From positions 124,001 through 188,000 of the forward strand of contig NZ_RKIC01000014.1 of NCBI RefSeq assembly GCF_003755185.1: a stretch of 64,000 nt of DNA, read 5' to 3'. The notes beneath the pieces are model-generated. The model ran no database searches. It saw only the letters and a list, made by a program, of their open reading frames with translations, and was not told where the DNA came from. The position numbers were made by a program, and so were the translations under genes. Shown in pieces: positions 18,445-28,845 of the stretch. Source of the DNA: Frigoribacterium sp. PhB24. GTDB taxonomy: Bacteria > Actinomycetota > Actinomycetes > Actinomycetales > Microbacteriaceae. The stretch's first letter is position 1, and each line of letters opens with the position of its first letter.

Positions 18445-19398
18445 TCAGCGGAGGCCGCTGATCAATCCGCGCAACCAGTCGCGGGCGTCGACGAACGCCT
18501 CGTCGTCGTGGCGCGGCGACACCTCGGCCGAGGCCCCGTCGGCGCGCGGGTACGACCCGAGGAACGTCACGTTCGGGCTGAACCGTTTGAGCCCGAGCAG
18601 GGCGTCGGCGACGCGTTCGTCGAGCACGTGCCCCTCGAGGTCGATCACGAACCGGTAGCGGCCGAGGGAGTCGCCGATCGGCCTCGACTGGATGAGGCTG
18701 AGGTTGATGCCGCGGGTGGCGAACTGCTCGAGCATGTCGACCAGGGCCCCCGAGCCGTCGGTCGGCAGCTCGACGATCAGGCTGGTCTTGTCGGCCCCGG
18801 TCGCGGGCGGCACGGGCACCGTGCGGCTGACCAGCACGAACCGGGTGACGGCCTGGTCGTTGTCGCCGATGTCGCGGGCCAGCACCTCGAGGTCGTGGTG
18901 GTCGGTGATCCCGGGAGGCGCGACCGCGGCGTCCGCGGAGCCCCCGGCCCCGCCCGACTCGAGCAGCGACGCGGCGGCGGCCACGTTCGACGACGCAGGC
19001 AGGTGCCCGTGGCCCGGCAGGTTCCGTTCGAGCCAGCGGTGGGTCTGGGCGTAGGCGACCGGGTGCGCGTTGACGACCCGCACCTCCTCGACGCGGGTGC
19101 CCGGCCGGGCGACGAGCACGAAGTTGACCCGCACGAGGTACTCGCCGACGATGCGCAGACCGGGCACGGTCGCGAGGGCGTCCTGCGTGGCGCTGACGCC
19201 GCCCTCGACGCTGTTCTCGATGGCGATCATCGCGGCGGTGCTGACGCCCGAGACGACGTCGGCCAGGGCCTCGCCGACGTTGTTGACGCTCTTCCAGTCG
19301 GCGCCGACGGCCTCGGGCACCTGCTTGAGCGCCGCCTCGGTGAAGGTGCCCGCGGGCCCGAGGTAGCTGTAGGTCGTCGAGGAGGCGCGGGTCGGCAT
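18445..19398 (-). CDS. pheA: Prephenate dehydratase
   Basis: 317 aa. Converts prephenate to phenylpyruvate in phenylalanine synthesis. The N-half has the periplasmic-binding-like PDT fold: YSYLGPAGTFTEAAL, IENSVEGGVSATQD, and TRFVLVSR near residue 200. The C-half is an ACT regulatory domain (SLIVELPTDGSGALVDMLEQ; GINLSLIQSRPIGDSLGRY) that senses phenylalanine. The end after the ACT domain is specific to this group. The ATG at 19398 gives MPTRASSTTYSYLGPAG. Confidence 0.96.
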   Translation of the reverse strand: MPTRASSTTYSYLGPAGTFTEAALKQVPEAVGADWKSVNNVGEALADVVSGVSTAAMIAIENSVEGGVSATQDALATVPGLRIVGEYLVRVNFVLVARPGTRVEEVRVVNAHPVAYAQTHRWLERNLPGHGHLPASSNVAAAASLLESGGAGGSADAAVAPPGITDHHDLEVLARDIGDNDQAVTRFVLVSRTVPVPPATGADKTSLIVELPTDGSGALVDMLEQFATRGINLSLIQSRPIGDSLGRYRFVIDLEGHVLDERVADALLGLKRFSPNVTFLGSYPRADGASAEVSPRHDDEAFVDARDWLRGLISGLR

Positions 19399-19467
19399 GA
19401 CGAGGAGCCTACTGAGAGCCGCCCGGGCACCGCGACGAAGGTCGGCGCCGGGTGCCAGGATGTCCCC

Positions 19468-21085
<1,618 letters not shown>

Positions 21086-21087
<2 letters not shown>

Positions 21088-21099
21088 CCCGCGCCTCCT
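21086..21099 (+). repeat. 3'-end 14-mer motif, overlapping pgm stop
   Basis: GACCCGCGCCTCCT, beginning with the GA of the pgm TGA stop. Followed 11 bp on by the hairpin at 21111-21168. Confidence 0.8.
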
Positions 21100-21110
21100 G
21101 CATCGCCCGA

Positions 21111-21168
21111 CGGGCGTGTTCGTGGAGAGCGGGCGATCAGGGTCGCCCGTTCTCCACGAACACGCCCG
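21111..21168. terminator. Long hairpin between pgm and VanY-type gene
   Basis: 26-bp arms (21111-21136 and 21143-21168) with one mismatch that can pair as G-U on the plus-strand RNA, around the 6-nt loop TCAGGG. Arms start CGGGCGTGTTCGTGGAGA. It lies between convergent genes and would serve as a bidirectional terminator or RNA stabiliser. No T-tract. Confidence 0.7.
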
Positions 21169-21259
21169 TTCTGCTGTCCGCAGACCAGGCCGATGACGAC
21201 GAGCTGCCAGCCCGTGGCGGGCTTCTCGTCGGTGGGCGGGCGTCGGACGAACACGGGCG

Positions 21260-22069
21260 TCAGCCGGCGTAGTCGGGGGCGGCGGGCAGGCCGAAGAACT
21301 CCTCGAGCGTGGTGACGCCCGTGTCGTGCATCTCGGTGGCGAGCGGCACGCCGACGTACCGGAAGTGCCACGGCTCGAACGTGAAGCCGGTCACGGCGAC
21401 CTTGTCGGCCGGGTAGCGCAGCAAGAATCCGAAGCGCCACGCGTTGGCCGCCAGCCACTTCCCCTGGGGCGTGTCGCCGAAGCAGGCCTGCAGCGCGCAG
21501 CTCAGCGGCACGGGGCTGATGTCGAGGGCGAGCCCGGTCTGGTGCTCGCTGAAGCCGGGGCGGGCGCTCTGGGCGTCGGCCTGTGCCTGCCCGAGGCGCT
21601 GCACCCAGCCGGCGTACACGCTGACCTGGGTGTCGTACGAGCGGTACGCGCTCTGCACCTGGAACGACCCGGCCCCCTCGGCCTCGCCCGCCTGGAACAT
21701 CGCGACGACCGCGGCGGCGGCCTCGGCCCGCAGGGTCGGCGGGTTCTGGTGGGTCACGTCGGGCGTGACGAGGTCGGCGGGGACGTAGTCGACCGGGTCC
21801 AGCGGCCGCAGCTTGTCGCTGACCACCCAGAGGCTGGCGGGGTCGTCGACCGACATGGCCGCCTTGTCGAACGCGGGTGTCGTGGGGGACGTAGGAGGCG
21901 CCTCCTCGGTCGGGGTCGGGGTGGGCGTGAGCGTCGGCGAGACGGTCGCGGCCGACGTGCTCGGGCTCGGCTCGGGCGCGCCCCCCGAGCACGCGGCCAG
22001 CAGACCGGTCGTCAGGACGACGGCCAGGACGGTCGTCGCGGGGCGGGGCGGAGGGCGGCGTCGGGACAT
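21260..22069 (-). CDS. D-alanyl-D-alanine carboxypeptidase lipoprotein (VanY/M15B)
   Basis: 269 aa. Lipoprotein signal with lipobox LLAAC at about 21-25, then a Thr/Pro-rich linker and a peptidase M15B domain. Motifs: VQSAYRSYDTQ, PGFSEHQTGLALDIS (zinc His and Asp) and FEPWHFRYVG (third zinc ligand). Trims the terminal D-Ala from peptidoglycan stem peptides outside the membrane. Start ATG at 22069; reading further upstream lacks a signal peptide. Confidence 0.93.
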   Translation of the reverse strand: MSRRRPPPRPATTVLAVVLTTGLLAACSGGAPEPSPSTSAATVSPTLTPTPTPTEEAPPTSPTTPAFDKAAMSVDDPASLWVVSDKLRPLDPVDYVPADLVTPDVTHQNPPTLRAEAAAAVVAMFQAGEAEGAGSFQVQSAYRSYDTQVSVYAGWVQRLGQAQADAQSARPGFSEHQTGLALDISPVPLSCALQACFGDTPQGKWLAANAWRFGFLLRYPADKVAVTGFTFEPWHFRYVGVPLATEMHDTGVTTLEEFFGLPAAPDYAG

Positions 22070-22230
22070 CGCGTCGAGCCTAGTCACGAGCGTCGGCCGG
22101 GCATCGTCGGGCGGCGCGGGAACGTCGAGAACGCCCCGATCCTTCGTGTTGTCGAAATCTTGCCCGTGAAGTAACTTTGCGTACCGCGCAAGGTCCCGTC
22201 GCGCCTCCCCCACCAGACAGAAGAGACACC

Positions 22231-24072
22231 ATGTCGAGCGCTGCCCCCGCCCCCACGACCACGGCCCCCGCCGAGCGCGAGGGCCTGATGACCCACCGCC
22301 AGATCCTGTACGTGATCTTCGGCCTCATGGCGGGCATGTTCCTCTCGGCCCTCGACCAGACGATCGTGGGCACCTCGATGCGGACGATCGCCGACGACCT
22401 CGACGGGCTCAGCCTGCAGGCCTGGGTGACGACCGCGTACCTGATCGTGTCGACCATCTCGACGCCGATCTACGGCAAGCTCAGCGACATCTTCGGGCGT
22501 CGGCCGTTGTTCTTGATCGCCATCACGATCTTCCTGCTGGGGTCGATCGCGGCGGGGTTCTCCGAGAGCATGTACCAGCTCGCCATCTTCCGCGCGATCC
22601 AGGGCATGGGCGCCGGTGGCCTCATGGCCCTGCCGCTCACGATCATGGGTGACATCCTCGCCCCGCGCGAGCGCGCCAAGTACCAGGGCTACTTCCTGGC
22701 CGTGTTCGGCATCTCGAGCGTCATCGGCCCGCTCGTCGGCGGGCTGTTCGCCGGAGCCGACCAGATCCTCTTCGTCACCGGGTGGCGCTGGGTCTTCCTG
22801 ATCAACGTCCCCATCGGCATCGTGGCGCTGTTCATCGTCGTGCGCTTCCTGCACATCCCGGGCCAGAAACGACGCGAGAACGTGCGCATCGACTGGTTCG
22901 GCGCCGCGGCCGTCATCGTCGCCGCCGTGCCGCTGCTGCTGGTGGCCGAGCAGGGCCGCACCTGGGGGTGGAGTTCACCCGGGGCCTTCGCCTGCTACGC
23001 GATCGGGGCCGTCGGCATCGTCGCCTTCGTCGTGATCGAGCGGTCGATGGGCGACGACGCGCTGATCCCGCTCAAGCTGTTCCGCAACCCCACCTTCTCG
23101 ATGGCGACCGTGCTCGGCGTGCTGGTCGGCTTCGGCATGTTCGGCGCCCTGCTGACGGTGCCGCTCTACCTCCAGCTCGTGAACGGCGCGACGCCGACCG
23201 AGAGCGGCTTCCAGATGCTGCCGATGATCGCGGGCCTGATGATCTCGTCCATCGTCGCCGGCCAGCTCATCTCCCGCACGGGCAAGTACAAGATCTTCCC
23301 GATCACGGGCACGGCGTTCATGGCCGCCGGGTTCTTCTGGTTCACGAACCTCTCGTTCGACAAGCCGTACTGGTTCATGATGGTCGGCATGCTGCTCGTC
23401 GGCCTGGGTCTCGGGCAGCTGATGCAGACCCTGACCATCGCGTCGCAGAACTCGGTCGGCGCCCGCGACATCGGCGTGGCGACCTCGGCGTCGACGTTCT
23501 TCCGCCAGATCGGCGGCACCCTCGGCACGGCCGTGCTGTTCTCCGTGCTCTTCAGCCGCATCCCGCAGACGATCGCCGCCGCGTTCACCGACTCGAGCCT
23601 GCAGGGCCGAGCCCAAGCCGCCCTCGCCGACCAGTCGGTGCTGACCGACCCCGCCAACGCGGCGATCCTCAAGCTCTACCAAGCGGCCGGCAGCGGTGAC
23701 ACGTCGCAGGTCGGCGGTGCGCTCGACGGCAACACGTCCTTCCTGAACACGGCCGACCGCCGCCTCGCCGCGCCGTTCCTCGACGGATTCGCGAACGCGG
23801 CCGTGACCGTGTTCTGGGTCGCCCTCGCGGTCGTGCTCGTGGCCTTCGCGCTGAGCTTCTTCCTCAAGGCCACGCCCCTGCGCCAGAAGTCGGCCATCGA
23901 CGAGGCGGCCGACGACGCCCGGGCCGTCGCCGCCGACGCCGCGCTCTCGGCCCAGGCCGCCGCGGCTCGGACCGGTTCGCTCGTCGCACCCGACACGGGA
24001 GCGGTCGGTGTCGTGCCGGCGGACGAGCGACGCGCGGACGAGCGACGCGGGGACGAGTCACCCCGCCCCTGA
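22231..24072 (+). CDS. MFS multidrug exporter, DHA2 (EmrB/QacA) family
   Basis: 613 aa, about 14 membrane helices. MFLSALDQTIVGTSMRTIADDL is the family motif D1 region; KLSDIFGRRPLFL is MFS motif A. GAGGLMALPLTIMGDI and SSVIGPLVGG match motif C-type antiporter segments. A long hydrophilic tail after about residue 555 is Ala/Asp/Arg rich. Proton-driven export of toxic compounds is expected; the substrate is unknown. A strong terminator and a MarR gene follow, so MarR control is plausible. Confidence 0.93.
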   Translation: MSSAAPAPTTTAPAEREGLMTHRQILYVIFGLMAGMFLSALDQTIVGTSMRTIADDLDGLSLQAWVTTAYLIVSTISTPIYGKLSDIFGRRPLFLIAITIFLLGSIAAGFSESMYQLAIFRAIQGMGAGGLMALPLTIMGDILAPRERAKYQGYFLAVFGISSVIGPLVGGLFAGADQILFVTGWRWVFLINVPIGIVALFIVVRFLHIPGQKRRENVRIDWFGAAAVIVAAVPLLLVAEQGRTWGWSSPGAFACYAIGAVGIVAFVVIERSMGDDALIPLKLFRNPTFSMATVLGVLVGFGMFGALLTVPLYLQLVNGATPTESGFQMLPMIAGLMISSIVAGQLISRTGKYKIFPITGTAFMAAGFFWFTNLSFDKPYWFMMVGMLLVGLGLGQLMQTLTIASQNSVGARDIGVATSASTFFRQIGGTLGTAVLFSVLFSRIPQTIAAAFTDSSLQGRAQAALADQSVLTDPANAAILKLYQAAGSGDTSQVGGALDGNTSFLNTADRRLAAPFLDGFANAAVTVFWVALAVVLVAFALSFFLKATPLRQKSAIDEAADDARAVAADAALSAQAAAARTGSLVAPDTGAVGVVPADERRADERRGDESPRP

Positions 24073-24226
24073 CCCGGGGCGGGCGGACCACCGGATGCGC
24101 CCGAGCTGGTGTCGCGACACGGCACGTGTCGGGTAACGTTCCCTCGACGGCGCTTCGGTGCCGAACGGTTCGTCACGTGTCCGGCGTTCCCTGCCCGTGA
24201 AGCTCACGCGGGAGGCGAGACGACCG

Positions 24227-24260
24227 AAGGCCGCACGCCCCTCGGGTGTGCGGCCTTTCT
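24227..24260 (+). terminator. Rho-independent terminator
   Basis: 14-bp stem AAGGCCGCACGCCC / GGGTGTGCGGCCTT with one G-U pair, 3-nt loop, followed by TCT. Closes the DHA2 exporter transcript or an unseen short RNA before it. Confidence 0.8.
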
Positions 24261-24424
24261 CCGTCACGGGACGCCCCACCGGATCGATTCCCTGCGTGAA
24301 GCTCTGGTCGACACGGCGGGACGCCTCTGCCCACTCGAGGCGGACTCCTCCAACCTAGAACGGGCGTGCCGAGCGGCACAGGGGTTGACAACGGAGGAAA
24401 CGCCTGGTCACCCACCACTTTTTA

Positions 24425-24439
24425 GCTAGACGACCTAGC
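24425..24439. promoter_or_regulatory. Palindrome, likely MarR operator
   Basis: GCTAG-ACGAC-CTAGC, perfect 5-bp arms with a 5-bp spacer, 21 bp before the MarR start codon; another GGGGCTAG half-site follows at 24443-24450. Same design as 25081-25099. Confidence 0.6.
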
Positions 24440-24460
24440 AATGGGGGCTAGACTCCGATC

Positions 24461-25018
24461 ATGCCCGATCAGCACGCCACCGCCGCGCCCTTCGACGCGT
24501 CCGGCTATTGGTACAGCAGCAGCACCGAAGAGCGTGGTGTCACCGTGCTGAACACGCTGCGTGCGTACCGCGCCGCCGAGGTCGCGATGCGGGCCCGCAC
24601 CCGCAAGTCGATGAAGATGAACGACACCGACCTCGCCGCCCTGCGCTTCCTGTTGCGGGCCCAACGCCGTGGCGAGCCCGTCAGCGCGAAAGAACTCGCC
24701 GCCCAGCTGAAGATCACCTCGGCCTCGACCTCGGTCCTCATCAACCGACTCGTCGCGAGCGGGCACATGCTGCGACACTCGCACCCGTCCGACAAGCGCG
24801 CGGTCCTGCTGACCGCCACGGGCGACTCGAACTCCGAGGTGCGCGACACCATGGCCGCCATGCACGCCCGCATGATCTCGACCGCCGAGTCGCTTGACGC
24901 CGACCAGGCCGCCGTGGTCGTGGGGTTCCTGCAGCGGATGACCGCGGCGATCGAGATCGACGACCACCACGTCGACGGCGGGCCCAGCTCCGCCGCCACC
25001 GTCGACCCGGCCTCCTGA
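24461..25018 (+). CDS. MarR family transcriptional regulator
   Basis: 185 aa winged-helix regulator. The core runs from about residue 45; VSAKELAAQLKITSASTSVL is the HTH and LVASGHMLRHSHPSDKRAVL the wing with the conserved D-x-R. A 40-residue N-terminal extension (with YWYSSSTEERGV) is longer than usual. Lies downstream of the DHA2 exporter and between two CTAG-type palindromes, so it likely represses itself and the next small gene, and perhaps the exporter. Confidence 0.9.
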   Translation: MPDQHATAAPFDASGYWYSSSTEERGVTVLNTLRAYRAAEVAMRARTRKSMKMNDTDLAALRFLLRAQRRGEPVSAKELAAQLKITSASTSVLINRLVASGHMLRHSHPSDKRAVLLTATGDSNSEVRDTMAAMHARMISTAESLDADQAAVVVGFLQRMTAAIEIDDHHVDGGPSSAATVDPAS

Positions 25019-25080
25019 CGCTCGACACCCGCGCCCACCCCGCAGGCCTCTCCTAGCCGCTGTGCGAACAGCTGGTGAAC

Positions 25081-25099
25081 TGACTAGATGGACTAGTCA
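25081..25099. promoter_or_regulatory. Palindrome, likely second MarR operator
   Basis: TGACTAG-ATGGA-CTAGTCA: perfect 7-bp arms, 5-bp spacer, in the gap between the MarR gene and the 57-aa gene. The CTAG-N5-CTAG architecture matches the site in front of the MarR gene. Confidence 0.6.
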
Positions 25100-25209
25100 C
25101 CACCGTGACATGCTCACGGAACGGCACCGATTCACGGCGGTGTCGCGACAGTCCGAAGAAATCCCGTCGTTCCGCCAGGCATCGCAGGGGTGCCAGAGAC
25201 GAGCCGAAC

Positions 25210-25383
25210 ATGACCACGATCGACGTCGCTCGCAGCGACCGTTCCGCCTCCGCCCGCAGTGCCTTCTCGGAGGTGCGCGACACGGCCCGACAGCGCACGC
25301 TCGCCGTCATCGCGACGGCCGCCACCGGGGCGAGCGCCAGCCTCGTCGCCGCCCTGCTGCTCGCGCTCGGCGTGATCCGATGA
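25210..25383 (+). CDS. Small membrane protein, 57 aa
   Basis: Begins MTTIDVARSDRSASARSAFS; the C-half is one hydrophobic helix (ALAVIATAATGAS-like, ending LVAALLLALGVIR). No known family. The ATG at 25210 has only a weak purine-rich leader. A MarR-type palindrome 110 bp upstream suggests shared control with the MarR gene. Confidence 0.5.
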   Translation: MTTIDVARSDRSASARSAFSEVRDTARQRTLAVIATAATGASASLVAALLLALGVIR

Positions 25384-25497
25384 CCGACTCGTCGGTTCTC
25401 TCCACCCGGCGGATGCAGGGCCTCACCCACGAGCGGCTCGTGTCGTTCGTCCGGGGATCGGTGACGACGGCCGTCCCGACGACCGAACTGCGCGAGC

Positions 25498-26358
25498 TCA
25501 GGCCGTCGCGACCCGTGCCGTCGGGAGCCGCTTGCGCATGACGGCCACCGCCTCCTCGTTGCTGTCGACGAGCAGGTAGCGTCGACCGAGGGCCTCGGCC
25601 ACGGCACCGGTCGTGCCGCTGCCGGCGAAGAAGTCGAGGACCCAGTCGCCCTCTCGGCTCGAGGCCTGGACGATGCGCCGCAGCACGCCTTCGGGCTTCT
25701 GCGTCGGGTAGCCGGTCTTCTCCCGGCCCGTCGGCGACACGATGGTGTGCCACCAGACGTCGGTCGGCAGCTTTCCGCGCGCAACCTTCTCGGGCGTCAC
25801 CAGACCCGGCGCCATGTAGGGCTCGCGGTCGACGGCGGTGGAGTCGAAGTGGTACCTCGTGGGGTCCTTGACGTAGACCAGGATCGTGTCGTGCTTGGTC
25901 GGCCACCGGTTGCGGCTCTTGGCGCCGTAGTCGTAGGCCCAGATGATCTCGTTGAGGAAGCAGTCGCGCCCGAAGAGAGCGTCGAGCAGCACCTTCGCGT
26001 AGTGCGCCTCGCGGTAGTCCAGGTGCAGGTAGAGCGTGCCGTCCCGGGCGAGCAGTCGCCAGGCCTCGGCCAGGCGCGGCTCGAGGAACGACCAGTAGTC
26101 CTCGAACCGGTCGTCGTACCCCATCAGGTCGCCGCGGATGCGTTCGTACCGCACGCCCTTGAAGCCCGTGACCGAGGTGACCGAGTCCTCGGCGCTGCGC
26201 ACCGACGTCGTCGACCGGCGTCGTTGCTGCCGTCCCGTGTTGAACGGAGGGTCGAGGTAGACGATCGTGAAGCCGCCGTCGGGCAGCTGCGCCGTGACGT
26301 CGAGGTTGTCGCCGTGGACCACGAGGCTCGGGGAGGCGGTGGTCCAGTCGAGAGGCAT
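25498..26358 (-). CDS. DNA (N4/N6-type) methyltransferase, beta class
   Basis: 286 aa. Catalytic motif IV DPPF at 36-39 (YLDPPFNTGRQ) precedes the SAM motif I FFAGSGTTG at about 243-251, the order of beta-class adenine-N6/cytosine-N4 methyltransferases. WHTIVSPTGREKTGYPTQKP is the conserved segment before motif I. No restriction enzyme or specificity subunit is nearby, so it looks like an orphan enzyme. The recognition site cannot be read from sequence. Confidence 0.92.
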   Translation of the reverse strand: MPLDWTTASPSLVVHGDNLDVTAQLPDGGFTIVYLDPPFNTGRQQRRRSTTSVRSAEDSVTSVTGFKGVRYERIRGDLMGYDDRFEDYWSFLEPRLAEAWRLLARDGTLYLHLDYREAHYAKVLLDALFGRDCFLNEIIWAYDYGAKSRNRWPTKHDTILVYVKDPTRYHFDSTAVDREPYMAPGLVTPEKVARGKLPTDVWWHTIVSPTGREKTGYPTQKPEGVLRRIVQASSREGDWVLDFFAGSGTTGAVAEALGRRYLLVDSNEEAVAVMRKRLPTARVATA

Positions 26359-26429
26359 CCGACCATTCTGCTGCCTGCCGGGCGTCGACCGGTGCCCGAC
26401 TCCCGGCCGAGGGCGCGTAGCGTGTCGGG

Positions 26430-26714
26430 ATGACCATCGAGGTAGAGAACCGCCCCACCCAGAACCAGTACGCCCTCGTCGAGGACGGCGAGACCGTCGG
26501 CTTCGCGGCCTACGACGTCGTCGGCCACGACATCCGCTTCACCCACACCGAGATCGAGCCCAGCCGGCGCTCCACGGGTCTCGGCGCCCGGCTCGTCCAG
26601 GGCGCCCTCGACGACGTCCGGGCGAACACCGACCTGCGCGTCGTGCCGCTCTGCCCGTTCGTGGTCGACTTCGTCGAGGACCACGTCGACTACCGCGAGC
26701 TGCTCGACCGCTGA
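26430..26714 (+). CDS. GNAT-family N-acetyltransferase, small (YjdJ-like)
   Basis: 94 aa, the short COG2388-type acetyltransferase. FTHTEIEPSRRSTGLGARLV is the acetyl-CoA pyrophosphate-binding segment, and VVPLCPFVVDFVEDHVDYREL is the family C-terminal end. Substrate unknown. Divergent from the methyltransferase gene, 71 bp apart. Confidence 0.9.
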   Translation: MTIEVENRPTQNQYALVEDGETVGFAAYDVVGHDIRFTHTEIEPSRRSTGLGARLVQGALDDVRANTDLRVVPLCPFVVDFVEDHVDYRELLDR

Positions 26715-26745
26715 CACGACCCGCCCGCCGAGGTGGACGCCGGGC

Positions 26746-26759
26746 AGGAGGCGCGGGTC
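26746..26759 (-). repeat. 3'-end 14-mer motif, after lipoate ligase gene
   Basis: GACCCGCGCCTCCT on the minus strand, 24 nt after the lipoate-protein ligase stop. Confidence 0.8.
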
Positions 26760-26783
26760 GCTTCGACGACGCCCGTCGCGTGC

Positions 26784-27833
26784 TCAGGGCACGCGTGCCA
26801 GCCACTCGGGCGTGGCGAACTTCGAGGTGACGAGCTGCTCGGCCTTGTCGAGCTCGGCCTCGGTGACGTGGCCCTCGGTCGCGCCGTAGAGCCCGGTGAA
26901 CGTCTGCTTGAGTCGCTCGATGATCTCGGATCGCGCCAGGCCGGTCTGGCTGCGCAACGGGTCGACCCGCTTGGCGGCGCTGGTGGTGCCCTTGTCGCTC
27001 ATCTTCTCGCGGCCGATGCGCAGGACCTGCACCATCTTGTCGCCGTCCATGTCGTACGACATGGTGGCGTGGTGCAGCAGGGCCCCGTTGCCGAGTCGCT
27101 TCTGCGCTGCCCCGCCGATCTTGCCCTTGGCACTCGTGATGTCGTTCAGCGGTTGGTAGAACGCGTCGATGCCGAGCGACTTGAGGGCGGTGATGACCCA
27201 TTCGTCGAGGTACGCGTACGAGTCGGCGAAGCTCATGCCCTGCACGAGCTCACCCGGGGCGTAGAGCGAGTAGGTGACGATCGACTGGGCGTCCATGAAC
27301 ATGGCACCGCCGCCGCTGATCCGCCGGACGACCTCGAAGCCGTACCGGGATGCGTTCTCGAGGTCGACCTCGTTCTTCAGCGACTGGAAGCTGCCGATGA
27401 CCACGGCCGGCTGGTCCCACTCCCAGAAGCGCAGCGTCGGCCCGCGACGACCCGCACCCACCTCTTCGGTGAGCACCTGGTCGAGGGCGAGGTGCACGTT
27501 GGGCGACACCGGGGCGTCGTGGATGATCTGCCAGTCGTAGTCACGCCAGTCCGTCGCCTTCGAGAGGCTGCGCCGGATCGCCACGGCGATCGCCTCGGGC
27601 GAGAAGCCCAGCAGCACGGCGTCGGGCGGCAGCCCCTGCCGGATCGTCGACGCGATCGTCGACGCGTCGGACTCGACCGGCAGACCGTTCACGGCCCGGT
27701 CGATGGCGTCGAGGGCGGTGTCGGGCTCGAGGAAGAAGTCGCCGGCGAGCCGGAACCCGGCGATGCGCCCCTCTCTGACGTCGAGGTCGACGACCACGAG
27801 CTTTCCGCCTGGGACCTTGTACTCACCGTGCAT
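26784..27833 (-). CDS. Lipoate-protein ligase A family protein
   Basis: 349 aa. Attaches lipoate to the E2/GcvH subunits of oxo-acid dehydrogenases. The BPL/LplA catalytic core spans about 100-349: NVHLALDQVL, RRISGGGAMFMD (the RRxSGGGAV-type nucleotide motif), KIGGAAQKRLGNGALLHHATM. The first ~90 residues (EYKVPGGKLVVVDLDVREGR, RLAGDFFLEP) resemble the accessory domain that follows the core in E. coli LplA, so domain order is swapped. Confidence 0.88.
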   Translation of the reverse strand: MHGEYKVPGGKLVVVDLDVREGRIAGFRLAGDFFLEPDTALDAIDRAVNGLPVESDASTIASTIRQGLPPDAVLLGFSPEAIAVAIRRSLSKATDWRDYDWQIIHDAPVSPNVHLALDQVLTEEVGAGRRGPTLRFWEWDQPAVVIGSFQSLKNEVDLENASRYGFEVVRRISGGGAMFMDAQSIVTYSLYAPGELVQGMSFADSYAYLDEWVITALKSLGIDAFYQPLNDITSAKGKIGGAAQKRLGNGALLHHATMSYDMDGDKMVQVLRIGREKMSDKGTTSAAKRVDPLRSQTGLARSEIIERLKQTFTGLYGATEGHVTEAELDKAEQLVTSKFATPEWLARVP

Positions 27834-27842
27834 GGACGCAGC

Positions 27843-28718
27843 CTATGCCTGGTGCCCCACACGGTCGTCGAGCCACCGCACCAGGTCGGCCACCACCTCG
27901 TCGCGGTTGGTCTCGCGGAACACCTCGTGCCGGGCGCCCCGGTAGACCACGAGCTCGACGTCGCTGAGCCGGCTGCGGTTGACGTACGCGTCGGCGAGCT
28001 TGCGGGCGCTGGCCTCGCCGCCGAGCGGGTCGTCGTCGCCGACGAGGACGAGCACGGGCAGGTCGCTCGCGAGCCGGGTCGACGGGCGGCCCATCAGGCG
28101 CAGCGTGTCGGCCGTGCCGAACAGCTGCCGGGCCGTCGCCTGCACCGACAGGGGATCGGCGGCCATGGCGTCCACCACGGCCTGGTCACGGCTGAGCCAC
28201 TCGTAGCCGGTGTCGCCGAGGCGGGCGTGCCGGGCGTTCAGGTCGCCCGCGTTCATGCTGCCGGGCATGCGGTACGCCGTGCCGCTCAGCACGACGGCGT
28301 CGAACCGGTTCGACCCCTCGTCGACGAGCTTCTGCGCCATCAACGAACCCCACGAGTGCCCGAGCAGCACGAGCGGCGAGCCGGGGTTCTCGGAGCGCGC
28401 GATGCCCGTCAACCGGACCACCGCCTCCATCGCCCCGCGCAGCCCCGACGGGCCGAGGCGGCCGAGCTTCGTGTGGTCGCCGCCCCACTGGCCGAGGCCG
28501 GTCTCGCCGTGGCCGAGGTGGTCGTTCGCGTAGACCGTGTAGCCGGCTCGCACGAGGTCTTGCGCGAGGTCGTCGTAGCGCAGGGCGTACTCGCCCAGGC
28601 CGTGCGCGATCTGCACCACGGCCTTGGGCGCCGCGGCCTTCCAGACGTAGTAGTGCACGGTCACGCCGTGGGCGTCGGTGAACTCGTAATCGCCTCGGGC
28701 GGCGGAGAAGGTGGGCAC
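27843..28718 (-). CDS. Alpha/beta hydrolase, monoacylglycerol-lipase type
   Basis: 291 aa, no signal peptide. Serine hydrolase S33-like: IAHGLGEYALRYDDLA is the oxyanion loop, GHSWGS at 120-125 holds the nucleophile serine, VGDDDPLGG the acid and YRGARHEVFRE the histidine. This pattern is typical of monoacylglycerol lipases/lysophospholipases. Lies 9 bp upstream of the lipoate ligase gene, same strand, so possibly one operon. Its true substrate is not known. Confidence 0.9.
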   Translation of the reverse strand: MPTFSAARGDYEFTDAHGVTVHYYVWKAAAPKAVVQIAHGLGEYALRYDDLAQDLVRAGYTVYANDHLGHGETGLGQWGGDHTKLGRLGPSGLRGAMEAVVRLTGIARSENPGSPLVLLGHSWGSLMAQKLVDEGSNRFDAVVLSGTAYRMPGSMNAGDLNARHARLGDTGYEWLSRDQAVVDAMAADPLSVQATARQLFGTADTLRLMGRPSTRLASDLPVLVLVGDDDPLGGEASARKLADAYVNRSRLSDVELVVYRGARHEVFRETNRDEVVADLVRWLDDRVGHQA

Positions 28719-28759
28719 GGAACCAGTCTCCCATCACCGGCCCGCCCCCGGGTCGAGAC

Positions 28760-28805
28760 GTCACGACGTGCCGCTCACCTCCTGGCGTGAGCGGCACGTC
28801 GTGTC
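28760..28805. repeat. Long hairpin, family A copy 1
   Basis: 19-bp arms GTCACGACGTGCCGCTCAC and its complement with one mismatch, 8-nt loop; followed by ATCTCGG. Between the PepSY gene 3' side and the start region of the hydrolase. Same arms as 32124-32169 and 41164-41221. Confidence 0.85.
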
Positions 28806-28845
28806 ATCTCGGCGTACTGGGGCGGGGCAGGACGGGGCAGTGCCG

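Larger units (their letters stand above)
24073..24460. promoter_or_regulatory. Intergenic region between DHA2 exporter and MarR
   Basis: About 390 bp. It holds a strong rho-independent terminator (24227-24260), a TTGACA hexamer at 24384-24389 that could be a -35 box for the MarR gene, and a MarR-like palindrome at 24425-24439. No convincing gene. Confidence 0.55.
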
